Shown: in pieces, positions 34,287-46,542 of the stretch
Layout: every line of letters begins with the position of its first letter
Position numbering within the stretch: position 1 is the first letter of the stretch
Assembly (NCBI GenBank): GCA_963920765.1
Contig: OY987248.1
Coordinates: 9,334,539 to 9,398,538 of the forward strand
Direction: 5' to 3'
Length of the DNA: 64,000 bases
DNA from: Ulota crispa
Taxonomy: Eukaryota; Streptophyta; Bryopsida; Orthotrichales; Orthotrichaceae
The notes under the pieces: model-generated
Seen by the model: only the letters and a program-made list of their open reading frames with translations
Databases searched by the model: none
What the model was told of the DNA's origin: nothing
Position numbers and translations under genes: made by a program

Positions 34287-35149
34287 AACATGAATTCCAC
34301 TGATAAATGTCTTTCGATACACACAAGATTCACCGTAATTGTAACTAAAGGATCTTGAGTCAAGAATATACATATTTGAAGAACATGCATATTTGATACT
34401 GTGTATGAACATCTTGTAGGTCTTCACCTTCAAAAAAGTACAAAAGAACACCAACGTTTTGTATGATCATGAAATCGTGTAGAACATATGATATGTACTA
34501 CACGACTATGAAATCTTCTATATTATGATTATACATGTATACAAAATTTCTAATTTCTACTAAATGAGAATTAAAAAAAAAAAAAAAAAAACCCTCTCCA
34601 CTGCAATATTGTTTGAGTGTAAGTAAAAAATGAAATGTCTAAAACAATCCATTTTATTCATTAACTTATTTGATTTCTTGGATATCAACACGGTTTGTTG
34701 ATTAACATTTAATTTATCTAGTTTAAGTCCTTCATGCATGTTGATCTAAAATGTTCAAATAGACATTAATATTCACTTCCATACTATGTTGATCCATTTG
34801 GAAGGTTTTCTTAATACAAGGTTAACATCGATGTAAGGTGAAGGTAAAGTGAAGATCACTTCTGAATCAATAGTATGAAAAGTTTTGATTGTTTCAACAA
34901 GAAGTTCATTCAATGTATAATTGAATGTTATTTCCAATACTTAGATGGGACAAATGGATTTTTTATACATGACTATGTTTCAACTGTCATTAAAATTTGT
35001 TACTAGCATGGATAATTGCAAAATTCAAATACACAGCCTAAGTGGCCCTCACTCATGAACTTTGCAAGCACAATTCCATAGCCGTCAATCAACTTGATTT
35101 AGATCCCTTGACTTGTCGCTTAGAAAAAAACCTCTCCTATGTTGTTATT
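34287..35149. other. Intergenic, nothing recognised
   Basis: AT-rich DNA with an A tract at 34571-34590. No gene is supported. Confidence 0.5.
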
Positions 35150-35700
35150 TGAAACCTTTTAGCTTTGTTAATACTTAATTTTAATTATGAACCTTTACAT
35201 CTTGATTTCTTTAATCATTTAAAAATTTAAGATCTCAAAATATTGGACTTAAAGACAGCAAGATCTTTTTAAATAACTCATTCAAACAATTTTCATAAAC
35301 TTAAAAAAACTTTAAGATCAATAGCCAAATTGTTTAGAGATAGTTCTTTTACCAAATTGAACAATTTTGGTTTAATTTTGTTTAGGATTATATCATGCAT
35401 GTTTTAACAATGAAGAAAAAAAATCACCTAAAACGAGCATACAAGTTTGTTTGAAAGCTATCATACAGTTATAGTAATTAAAAAAGTAATTCTTACTTTT
35501 CTTGGGAATTGAAAGTAACCCTAATTCGTGAAGGGTTAAGATGATGAGCATTGCTCAAATATTGAAATTCTAAGTACGTGGAATTTTCTTGAGGAAACAA
35601 CCAAACTACATCTTCCAAAAACGTTTGTATCATTTTCAAGAAACCTTCAAAAGCAATATAAAATTACTTCTTAAAATTGACTTTTTTTTAAAATAACCCC
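35150..35700 (-). repeat. Host repeat HR, copy D, uninterrupted
   Basis: The reverse complement follows copy A parts 7286-7481 plus 8405-8675 and copy C parts 12525-12699 plus 13915-14290 without interruption. It therefore shows the ancestral arrangement. The sequence TTTTTTAATTAC around 35478-35481 is the intact target of the element at 7482-8420. Confidence 0.78.
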
Positions 35701-36294
35701 TCAAGGTCTAACTATCCCTTCTGGGGATAAGTGGATCTCAGGCATGTACATGTGACTAAACCAATTTTTATAATCTTTTTATAATTTTTGAGGAAGTTGT
35801 GGAAGTCAAAGAATGATGTATGAGTACATGTAATTTTTTCTTCACATTTATTGAAAAAGTTGTGCATGAATTTCTAAAAAACAGAGAAGGGTAGGTAGTT
35901 TGGGCAGCCCAGAAAAACTTTTTTGAAAACTGCGTTTTTTAAAATCTAAAATCTAAAATCAGTTATTTAGATATATACATAAGTGGGAAGCTTTAAATCA
36001 TTCAATTTTGATTGATGAGTGAGTAGTTTTAGTTTGCAGGTAGATACAAGACTCCCAAACTTCCATTCCTTTTGCTCCTTGTAAAATTTGGTGAATTGAT
36101 TTGATTTTTATTTTTAAAAATCCTCCAATTTTGCCTAGTGTATATGCAAATTCTATGGCCTTTATGGCATTGCAAGATTTTACAAAGTATGACTCACACC
36201 TCCAATTCATTGGAAATTCTCCCACACTTACCTAACTTGGTCTTCTACATGGAAAAAATAAACCTCAACTTTGCATAGAGCAATTTTATTGATA

Positions 36295-36615
36295 TAAGGT
36301 AGCAGCACCCATAACCGTCAAACATATGGTTTTGAACATGATGATTATTAATAAACATCTTGGAAATTATAGGATCCTATTAGCAAGAGAAAAATGAGGA
36401 GTTTACTCTTTTGAATGTATTATTTGGATATTGTGAGAATAAGTTGTGAATTTTTAAAGAGCTGATTGCAATTGCACCTAATACCAACACTAAGGTTTCA
36501 TGTTCACAAGTTGTACATCCTTGTAATTACATCTGTTCACTTTCACAAAATTTCCAAGATTTTAAAGGTGGTAGTTATGGGTGCACTGATGGTTATGGAT
36601 GTTGTTGCTACCTTA
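36295..36615 (-). mobile_element. Tc1/mariner-like MITE, family B, complete
   Basis: TAAGGTAGCAGCACCCATAA mirrors TTATGGATGTTGTTGCTACC-type sequence ending CCTTA at 36615. The body is the reverse complement of 20797-21115 and 37313-37630. The edges are TA. Confidence 0.8.
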
Positions 36616-36865
36616 GGAGAGGTCAAAGGCTTATGAAATTTTTGGGCAATAGGGGAATTTTTTTTTGCACTTCAAATGTCCATATCTCATTCCTCTACAT
36701 ATAAAACAAGCTGATTTTTTTCCCACAAGTACCTCCCATAGTCTAGGGCAGGATCCTACGGTTAGATTTTAAAAATAAAACACTTTTTCTACTTTCCTAT
36801 TCATTGCCCTACAAGTGGTAGTTTTCAATGACTTTTACAAAATAAAAGGCTTGGGCCTTTACGGG

Positions 36866-37253
36866 TTAGCCCTTGAACAACCGAGCAACCCATTGCAACC
36901 AATACAATACAGAGTATTTTTTTTGGTATTTGGAGTGCATCCACGCCTTTATTACATTTGAGATCAACAAAGAAGTTTGAATATAGATCAATGCTGTTCT
37001 AGTGAGGTAGTTAACCCTTAAAGGACCAAGCTACTACAACACATACTATGTATACTGCTGTATAACTGGCATTTTGATACCAACAAAAAGTTTTAATTTG
37101 GAATCTTGACTACCTCACTAGAACAACATTGATCTATATTCTAACTTCTTTGTTGATTTCAAATGTAATAAAGGTGTAAATGCATTCCAAACACAAGAAA
37201 AATACTCTGTATTGTATTGGTTGCAAGGGGTTGCTTGGTTGTTCAAGGGTTAA
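36866..37253. mobile_element. TTAA-type (piggyBac-like) fold-back element
   Basis: TTAGCCCTTGAACAACCGAG mirrors TGGTTGTTCAAGGGTTAA. Arms of about 145 bp are inverted repeats (ATAGATCAATGCTGTTCTAG against CTAGAACAACATTGATCTAT). A second terminus, TTAACCCTTAAAGGACC, sits at the centre (37011), so elements are nested. The bases before 36866 (GGGCCTTTACGGG) are the right end of yet another copy. Confidence 0.72.
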
Positions 37254-37312
37254 GATCCCAAGTTAAAACTTTTTGTTGGTAGCAAATGCCAATTGTACAG
37301 CAACAAACATAC

Positions 37313-37630
37313 TAAGGTAGAAGCACCCATAAACATCAGTGTCCCCATAACCATCACTTTTGAAATCTTGGAAAATCTATGGAAGTGAATAGATGTAATG
37401 ACAAGGATGTACAACATGTGAACATGAAATCTTAAAAGTGGTTATGGGTGCAATGGCATTTTTCTCTTTAAAAATTCACAACTTATTCTCACAATATCCA
37501 AATAATACATTTGAAAGTGCAAACTCATTTTTTTTCTGTTCCTAATAGGATCTTATAAATTGCTAGCTGTTTATTGATAGTCATCATGTTCAAAACCCTT
37601 AGTTTGACGCTTATGGGTGTACATACCTTA
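37313..37630 (+). mobile_element. Tc1/mariner-like MITE, family B, complete
   Basis: TAAGGTAGAAGCACCCATAA at the left and CTTATGGGTGTACATACCTTA at the right are inverted repeats with TA edges. The body is the same as in 20797-21115. Confidence 0.83.
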
Positions 37631-37644
37631 TAGTAGCTCTATCC

Positions 37645-37891
37645 TTAACCCCTAAAGGATGTTGCTATTTTGTATACAGACTCCCATGTTGTATACAGAT
37701 GAGATATTTGGATAACACGTGAATCCCATTGGAGTTGTAAATTTAAAACCAAGTGAAAAACATAATACTGGTCAACTAGGATTTTTTGGGAAAGTTTTGA
37801 CATTTGTTGTAAATTAAATTTTTCAAGTACTAAATGGTTCTCCTCCAAATACATACAACACTTTCGGTAGGCAACATCCTTGAGGGGTTGG
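37645..37891. mobile_element. TTAA-type (piggyBac-like) MITE upstream of SF3B3
   Basis: TTAACCCCTAAAGGATGTTGC mirrors GCAACATCCTTGAGGGG followed by TTGG. It lies about 380 bp before the SF3B3 start codon, so it abuts or forms part of the promoter. Confidence 0.72.
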
Positions 37892-38080
37892 GTTAAGGGG
37901 TTTAACAGGGTACACTTAACGGGAAACCCACCCACTGGTACGCACCTTACAAGACTCGGAAAAATCACGAGAGAACGAGAGAGACGACCCCTCTTACACT
38001 TCAGAGCAAAACTTCGCCGGAGCTTTGAGCGCTCGTTGTCGCCGCTCCCGCTCGGCTATGGCGCATCGAGCTTTCAAATT

Positions 38081-38190
38081 TTAGGGTTTCATCCTCCTCC
38101 ATTGCTCAAGCTTCTACTCAGCCCTCTCTCCGCATTCCGCCACCGCAGCTGAAACTCTCTTACGAACCTTTCCTCCTCCCTTAGGGTTTA
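38081..38190 (+). promoter_or_regulatory. Two teloboxes in the SF3B3 leader
   Basis: TTAGGGTTT occurs at 38081-38089 and 38181-38189, with a further CAGGGTTTT at 38200. Teloboxes in leaders of plant housekeeping genes are associated with expression in dividing cells. The younger pseudogene retains the second site as CAGGGTTTATCAC. Confidence 0.5.
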
Positions 38191-38268
38191 TCACGCACTC
38201 AGGGTTTTACACGACTTTTATTCTTCCTTAGTTTTGTTTCAGGCCGGGTGCTTTAGAAGCCTTGAGCC

Positions 38269-41200
38269 ATGTTCTTGTATAGTTTGACGTTGCAGCAGGC
38301 GACGGGGATCGTTTGCGCCACGTATGGAAACTTTACGGGGGGCAAGTCGCAGGAGATTGTGGTGGCGCGAGGCAAGGTGTTGGACTTGCTGCGTCCTGAT
38401 GACAACGGGAAGCTGCAGACGTTGCTGTCGGTGGAGATTTTTGGCGCCATCCGATCATTGGCCCAGTTTCGGCTCACAGGCTCGCAGAAGGATTACATCG
38501 TTGTAGGTTCTGACTCGGGGAGGATAGTGATTCTGGAGTACAACAAAGAGAAGAACGTCTTCGAGAAGATTCACCAGGAGACGTTTGGGAAATCGGGATG
38601 TAGGCGGATTGTGCCTGGACAGTACTTGGCTGTGGACCCTAAGGGACGCGCGGTTATGATCGGGGCTTGCGAGAAGCAGAAGCTCGTGTATGTGCTCAAT
38701 CGCGACAATGCAGCGCGGCTTACTATCTCTTCTCCATTGGAGGCTCATAAGTCGCATACGATCGTGTATTCGATTACCGGTGTCGACTGTGGTTTTGATA
38801 ACCCTATTTTCGCTGCTATCGAGTTGGATTACTCTGAGGCGGATCAAGACTCCACGGGACAAGCTGCGAATGAAGCGCAGAAGCATCTCACGTTCTATGA
38901 GCTTGATTTAGGGCTTAATCACGTTGTGCGGAAGTGGACCGAGCCTATAGACAACGGTGCGAATATGTTGGTGACTGTACCTGGTGGAGGGGATGGCCCA
39001 AGTGGAGTGCTGGTTTGCGCAGAGAATTTCGTCATTTATAAGAACCAGAACCAGGCTGATGTGCGTGCTGTGATTCCACGGCGACAGGACTTGCCACCGA
39101 ACAGAGGCGTGCTGATCGTCTCTGCTGCTACTCACAAGCAGAAAGCGCTCTTCTTCTTCTTGCTGCAAACGGAGTATGGCGATATCTTCAAGGTCACTTT
39201 GGAGTATGACAAGGACGATCAAGTAACCGAGTTGAAGATCAAGTATTTCGATACTATTCCTGTGACATCTGCGATGTGCGTATTGAAATCCGGATTTCTC
39301 TTCGCTGCTTCGGAGTTTGGGAATCACTCGTTGTATCAGTTTCAGAGTATTGGTGAAGATCCGGAGGTGGAGTCGTCATCGGCCACGCTCGAGGAAACTG
39401 AAGAGGGCTACCAACCTGTTTTCTTCATGCCTAGAAAGCTGAAGAATCTTGTCCAAATCGATGACATTGAGAGTTTGATGCCTATCATGGACATGAAAGT
39501 GGCGAATCTCTTTGAAGATGAGACTAATCAGATATTCTCTCTTTGTGGAAGGGGTCCGAGGTCGTCTCTGCGGATCTTACGTCCTGGCCTCGCAGTATCA
39601 GAGATGGCCGTGTCTCAGCTGCCTGGAGTACCAAGTGCTGTGTGGACCGTGAAGAAGCATGCAAACGATGAGTTTGATGCCTATATTGTGGTGTCCTTTG
39701 TGAATGCTACGCTGGTGCTCTCTATTGGAGAGACCGTCGAGGAAGTAAGTGACAGCGGTTTCCTGGATACCACTCCTTCTTTAGCGGTTTCGCTGCTTGG
39801 TGATGATTCTCTCATGCAGGTGCATCCAAGTGGTATTCGGCATATTAGGGCTGATGGGCGTATCAACGAGTGGAAAACACCCGGGAGGAAGACCATTGTG
39901 AAAGTCGGATTCAATAGGACGCAGGTGGTCATTGCTCTCAGTGGCGGGGAGCTGATATACTTTGAGATGGACATGTCAGGTCAACTGATGGAAATTGAAA
40001 AGCTGGACATGACTGGAGATGTTGCTTGTCTCGATATTGCGCCTGTGCCTGAAGGTCGTCAAAGGTCACGGTTCTTAGCTGTTGGATCTTATGATAGTAC
40101 AATTCGAATTCTTTCCCTGGATCCAGATGACTGCATGCAAATTTTGAGTGTGCAAGCACTCACGTCGCCACCGGAGTCACTTCTTCTACTTGAAGTGCAG
40201 GCTTCGACAGGAGGTGAGGATGGCGCAGATCATCCGGCGAGTGTCTTTCTCAATGCCGGCCTGCAAAATGGAGTTTTGCTGAGAACAGAGGTGGATATGG
40301 TGACTGGACAGCTCTCCGACACTCGGACTCGGTTTTTAGGTCTCCGAGCCCCCAAGCTTTTCTCTGCGAAAGTCAGGGGCAGGAGGGCGATGCTATGCCT
40401 GTCCAGCAGGCCCTGGCTGGGTTACATTCATCAAGGCCACTTCTTATTGACACCTTTGTCGTATGAAACCTTGGAGTACGCTGCATCCTTTTCGTCAGAT
40501 CAGAGTGCAGAAGGTGTGGTGGCAGTGGCAGGGGATGCCCTCCGTGTATTTACTGTGGAGAGACTGGGCGAGACATTTAACCAAACAGTTATACCTCTCC
40601 GTTACACCCCTCGGAAGTTCATCCTTCATCCTAAACAGAAGTCACTTATCATTCTAGAGAGTGATCAAGGTGCATTTTCTACTGAAGAGCGGGATATGAA
40701 CAAGAAGGAAGCAGTGGAGTTTTCAGGTGAGGGATTCATAGCTTTCTACGTGAAGGTGTCGATGTCGATGGAGGTGAAAGTTACTTAGTGGCGTGTACTC
40801 ATTAATCAGATATCTTCATTCATACGAGTGTCTATATCTGTACATGCTCGAAGTGAGACTATTTTGTGGAGTTTGTCCAGTGGATTTTGAGTTTTTACGT
40901 TCCTTTTGTTGTAGCAGTTTCGTTGCTTTCATCATTTTACCAGTGTGAATTTTTACTTTGCGTTCTACTTTCTTCGAAATTTTAAATAATTGTAATGGTT
41001 TTAGTCCTATAATACATTTTCTACAGGCGCATGTACTGTACAGGAGGTAATTGAGGCATTTAAATGCGTCTGAAACCAACAAGTTTTTTTGGTTGTGTCG
41101 CAGGTGTCCATGAAAACGGGAAAAGAGAGGGAGAGGATGATGAAATGGCTGATGGAGAGGACGAAGATCCTCTTCCCGACGAGCAGTATGGCTATCCAAA

Positions 41201-42559
41201 AGCGGAGCCGAACAAGTGGGCTTCGTGCATTCGAGTATTGGATCCAAAGACTAGCCAGACAACTTGTCTTCTGGAGTTGCAAGAAAATGAAGCAGCCTTT
41301 AGCCTCTGCACTGTTAATTTTCATGACAACAAGGAGTTGGGAACCCTTCTAGCTGTTGGAACAGCTAAGGACTTGCAGTTTATGCCCAAGAAAGACGCGT
41401 CTGGTGGATTCATACACATTTATAGGTTTACAGACGAGGGCAAGGCTCTAGAGCTTGTGCATAAGACTCCAGTGGATGGGGTTCCTACAGCTTTGTGTCA
41501 ATTCCAAGGTCGACTTCTGGTTGGTGTAGGTCAGGTGTTGAGAATCTATGACCTCGGGAAAAGAAAGCTGCTGCGAAAGTGTGAGAACAAAAATTTCCCT
41601 AACACAATTATAGCTATCCATACCTATGGGGACAGAATATATGTGGGTGACATTCAAGAGGTACGTGTTTGTCTTTTCAAATACATTTTATGTTGACGTC
41701 TCTGTTTTTTTAATCTGTCAACTTAGGAGCTAGAATCTAATAGCATTGTTCCCATATAGTGAGTGCAAGTTATATTGATAAGTGTTTTCTTAATGCAGTC
41801 GTTTCATTACGTGAAGTATCGACGTGATGAGAACCAGTTGTACACTTTTGCGGACGATAGCTGCCCAAGGTGGTTAACTGCGTCTCTTCACATTGATTTC
41901 GACACCATGGCTGGAGCAGACAAGTTTGGGAATGTGTACGTCATGCGGTTACCTCAGGATGTATCCGAGGAGATTGAAGATGATCCTACAGGTGGTAAAA
42001 TTAAATGGGAACAAGGTCGATTGAATGGTGCACCAAACAAGGTCGAGGAAATTATCCAGTTTCATGTTGGCGAGGTAGTCACGAGCTTGCAGAAAGCGTC
42101 CCTCATTCCAGGTGGAGGAGAAAGTGTGCTTTATGGCACGATTATGGGCAGCGTGGGCGCTCTGTTGCCATTCTCATCCCGTGAAGATGTGGACTTCTTC
42201 TCTCATCTCGAGATGCACCTACGACAAGAAAATCCACCTTTATGCGGCCGTGATCATATGGCATTCCGATCATCTTACTTCCCTGTCAAGGTACGTTGCT
42301 TCTTTCTGGCCTATGCCACTGTTCACTAATTCTGACAATTTGTTCAATTCACATCTCGTCTACGTGTGTTTGTCTGTACAGTACAGTGAAAAAAACACTT
42401 ATTTTTGCGTGGTTATTGCAGGATGTAATTGATGGAGATCTTTGTGAGCAATATCCAACTCTCACATCAGAATTACAAAGGAAAATTGCAGATGATCTTG
42501 ATCGAACCCCAGGTGAAATATTGAAGAAGCTCGAAGATATCAGGAACCGGATAATTTGA
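38269..42559 (+). CDS. SF3B3: Splicing factor 3B subunit 3 (SAP130)
   Basis: Four exons (38269-40726, 41104-41660, 41799-42290, 42422-42559) join with matching phases into 1214 codons plus stop, the same length as Arabidopsis SAP130. The product starts MFLYSLTLQQATGIVCATYG and ends EILKKLEDIRNRII. The first exon holds the beta-propeller region related to MMS1/DDB1 N-termini, with the conserved SLAQFRLTGSQKDYIVVGSD, DNGANMLVTVPGG and PSAVWTVKK parts. Exon 2 opens with the acidic EDDEMADGEDEDPLPDEQYG loop and continues into the CPSF_A-type domain (exon 3 contains FADDSCPRWLTA and MAGADKFGNVYVMRLP). SF3B3 is the scaffold of SF3b in U2 snRNP, in the nucleus, where it supports branch-site recognition with SF3B1, SF3B5 and PHF5A. 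Two decayed partial copies lie at 484-3075. A telobox-bearing leader and a MITE at 37645 precede it. No defect is seen in this copy. Confidence 0.96.
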
Positions 42560-43337
42560 ATACAGTATTAGTGACAAAATCTGATTGAGGTTAAACAGCA
42601 GACTCACAGCTTCCAACTCATCGTCCTTCCATGGTTGCTGGGGTACACGTGTAACTTGAAGTGACCAAACCAAGTGAAGAATCTTAGAGCAGATACGTGC
42701 GGCATTTTCTGATCGCATTACGATTCCTGAGAGGTCACCTTCGTTGCCACCTGCAAATCTTGCATTCACTTTCGAAGTGTGGACATAAATTTTTCTTTAC
42801 TGTAGATGTGCACAACTCCTCAGATGCCGATGTACACATTCCTGCTTAGATACTCATCAATGTAACGTAATGTGCGACTTTTTTTCTTATGTGGAAGGAA
42901 AGTAGTGCCTAGACTTGGACAGTGATGAGCAGGAAGACAGGATGGGCTTCATACAATTTTAGAATATGAATACAGAACCTATACTGTACAACAATGTGGC
43001 GTGGCTCGGTTTGTGATTTTCTGGAACTTCCCTTGATTTTCTTAGTGAGAAGGGCATATTAAGGTTTCTGTTCATTGCAGTTGGTGGTTTTGTCCACACG
43101 AAACATCTCTCTTGAACGTTCATATGGATGTTTTCTATGCTTCCAAAACTGTGCTGTACTTGCATGATATGGGGACGAACCTGGAGAAATCATGACAAAT
43201 CCCCAAGGGGCTTGGTGTTTCATTTTGGCAAATTAAATTTTTTTATGTTCTTTTGTTTTATGTTCTTTAGTGATATTCTCAGTTGGATTATCTGCCTGTC
43301 TCATGTCCTAGTCTTGCAATATGTAATAGTATCATCA
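42560..43337. other. 3' flank of SF3B3
   Basis: No other gene is evident. The mixed-composition sequence to about 43300 probably includes the SF3B3 3' UTR. Confidence 0.45.
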
Positions 43338-44050
43338 TGACTAACCAAATATACTACTACCTTATGCCTGGTGTAAAATTAGAACGTGTGCTTACTAAAA
43401 TTTGGGAACGTATAAAAAAATTACTTCGTATTTAAATAAACAAAATAACATATGAAAATGAATATTGGACAATCAAAATAAGGCTTACTGAAAGCCAGCT
43501 AGAAGACAAACAGTATGGAAAACGGGATTGATATGTCTACCACACCCTTTCAACTATTCCAAACTGTGGGGTAAATTTTAAATTTCTATCATCAAATAGT
43601 TGAATTTTAGAATTTGGAATTCAAATTTGGATTTAGAGACCGTGATTTAGTCTAGAATCACAAAAATGGTCTAATTGAACAACATCCAATGAAAAAACTT
43701 ATCTTTTTTATAAACAAAAGTAAAAGTAATACATTTCCCTCGAGCTAAGCTTTTTCATTGGGTGTTGTTCAATTACAACTATTTCTTGTGGTTCTAGGCA
43801 AAGTCAAGGTCTCTAAGTCCAAATCTGAATTCTAAATTCTCAAATTCAACTATTTGATGATAGAAATCTAAAATTTACCCCGGGAGTGTGGTAGAATAGT
43901 TGAAAGGATGTGGTAGACATATCAATCCCCTATGGAGAACCATGCTTACAAAAAAGAACTCATGGTAATGGTACACCAAGTTTTAATAATAATAGTTTGA
44001 CATTTTTAATTTTACACCAAGAAAAAGGTAGTAACATATTTGGTTAGTCA
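43338..44050. mobile_element. Long fold-back element with TGACTAACCAAATAT ends
   Basis: TGACTAACCAAATATACTAC mirrors GTAACATATTTGGTTAGTCA. The inversion runs through nearly all of the 713 bp, for example TATCATCAAATAGTTGAA at about 43588 against TTCAACTATTTGATGATA at about 43846. There is no coding frame. Confidence 0.85.
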
Positions 44051-44051
44051 C

Positions 44052-44435
44052 TTAACCTCTAATGCCTAAAGGGACAAATATTGTCCTCTCATTGCCCAAA
44101 AAATACCTTGCAAGATGGGAAAAAAGTTTTTTTCATCCAATTTTTTATAGAAGTGGTCATGGAAATGTGCTCCATCATGGAATGCCAAAACTAGCCTCAT
44201 TGAATACCCCCATATTTTTATAAACTCCAATTTGCGAGAAGATTTGCAAGCATAGTGTTAAGTTCCATGCTGCCCTTCTTGCAATTTTTATGAGGGCAGT
44301 AAGCACTATTGACATTTGCAACTTTTGGGGATAATATTATAGTGTGAACACATGCCATGCCATTGTAAAGCTCATAAAGCAACTGTAGCAACTAAGCAAA
44401 ACAATTGTGGGACTAGCCGAGCATTCAAGGATTAA
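44052..44435. mobile_element. TTAA-type (piggyBac-like) MITE, about 384 bp
   Basis: TTAACCTCTAATGCC on the left and GAGCATTCAAGGATTAA on the right give short inverted ends with TTAA on both sides. The body is homologous to 31819-32196. Confidence 0.65.
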
Positions 44436-44515
44436 AGTGGTAGATTTTGATGTCCTAAGACCCATCTTAATTAGTTTATTAATCACTGCAAATGCTTGAC
44501 TAAAGAGGAATCTCT

Positions 44516-45444
44516 TTAACCCCTAAAGGACCAATTGGGACAAAGGGTACTTTAAGCATGTACCTTTGGATAAGCTACTTTTGGTAATTTTTTGAAACTT
44601 TTATTGAAGGAGGGGAATTCAAAGGCCTACGTGGGCATCTAATTTTTTTTCATTTTGACATTTGACAAAGAAGTTATGCATGAACTTTTGAAAATTTGGG
44701 GAGGAATATCCGTTTGGGCAGCACAAAAAATTTCTTTACATTTTTTAATTTTTCAAAATTTAAATTTGAAATTAGTTCTTTAGATTTTTTTATATGTGGG
44801 AAGCTTTGAATCATTCAATTTCAATCAATGAGATGGAAGTTATGAGGAGTTTTTGTTTGCAGCAGTTATGGATTCTCTACTCTAAAACAAACTTTAAAGT
44901 CCTTTATTTTACTCAATTTTCAATATTTTGGAAAAAAAAACAAACAAAAGGAAGTAGATTGTTTATTACAACATTATATCCATTGGGATTTTCATTTTTC
45001 ATTTCAATAATTAAATTCTTAACAATTTAGTGATTTGACTCATTCTCTACTTCTTTTTACTTACTATTTTTTTCCCATGTGTTGTATAATTCCAATTGAT
45101 TTGAAAATTCTCCCACATGTACCTAACTTGACCTCCTACATGGAAAAATAAAAGCACAACTTTGGGTAGAGCAATTTTTTTTCATATAAAGGTGGTCAAA
45201 GACTTCTAAAATTTATGGAGTGCAGAGAAAAACATTTTTTTTACTACTTGAGATGTAAATATCTCCCTTCTCTCTATCTAGAATGATATGATTTTTTTCC
45301 CACAAGTACCTCTTCTAGTCTAAGGTAAGAACTTATGGTTGCATTTCCAAGAAAATAAAAAAATCTACCTTCTTATTCATCCCCTAGAAGTGACAATTTT
45401 CAGTGATTTTGATAGAAAAAGGGGCTTGGTCCTTTAGGGATTAA
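44516..45444. mobile_element. TTAA-type (piggyBac-like) element, 929 bp
   Basis: TTAACCCCTAAAGGACCAAT mirrors CTTGGTCCTTTAGGGATTAA, with TTAA at both ends. The interior contains the core blocks GGGAAGCTTTGAATCATTC and ATGAGATGGAAGTTATGAGG (44798-44849) shared with the element at 7482. Confidence 0.8.
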
Positions 45445-46542
45445 GAGTAGTGAATTTCTTTTTGAAATAGGATAGAATTTTTTTGAGACTAATGATGGAC
45501 TTTTCAATTTAAAACGTGGTTGACTTGGATGGTATAAAACATTTTTTCAAACTGACGCATGTGTTGTGTTGATTACATTGCTCTTAAAATTGTTCAAGTT
45601 ACAAGTTTCATAAATACTTTATATCTAGGATGCCTAACACCACTACCATAATTTAATTACTTTTCTTGACACCATTTCTGGGCACTTAAGTGTTGAAACA
45701 ATGCTCATTACTAGTAACAAATGTTTTTCTAATTTCAAGAAATTTATTCCAGTACCAATTGTAGGATTGTTAGAAGTATTTTAGTGTTACAAACTTTCAC
45801 TCAATATATGTGAAGAAATTTGCGGTTAGGGTGTGGTTGAAGGGAAGCAATTGATCTAAGTCGCATTTTGGATAATTGACTTGGAATGCATCATGAGTTT
45901 TCAAAAACACCTAATGATTGATCCATTTTCTATGGGAAAGGTTCAAGGCTCAACCATCATTTTTTGTGCACTATCGGTGTACAACAAATTTGAAGCAATA
46001 TTGCTGGTGTAGCTACTTGAATTGTTAATAAGACTCAAAGATTCACTTGCTCTTGATGTTACTTCAAGTCATTTGTTTTTGTGGAGGAAGCAATTACAAC
46101 ATCGGTAGTTTTGATACATTCGAGAATACAAGCATCAAAATCCTTGTATAGTGTAAGAAGTTTTTCTTTTTATATGGTGCATGACACTTATAATTCATTA
46201 AATTTGTCACAACAAGAATACTAAAACACAATACACACATGCATTAGTTCAAAAGCAATTACACCAATAAGAAGAGTAAGAAGAACAAGACCCAAGCATC
46301 ATTATGGTGGTCTTGAAATTTCTTGGTTATTTTTTTTATAGATCAATATATTAGTGGGTGTCAAACCTTCGATTGTTTAAATGTTTGGGTTAATTTTATT
46401 TGGAAATTCTCTAATAGTTACAAGGTGGTGCCTGAACCACAATTTGCAAAGTTATCACCCTTGCAAGGCTTCACAAACTACTCAATAAAATTTTCAATAA
46501 GTCTTCATAATGTATATATGGGTTAGTGTCACAAAGATTGTG
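45445..46542. other. Intergenic, nothing recognised
   Basis: AT-rich DNA without a supported gene or element boundary. Confidence 0.5.
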
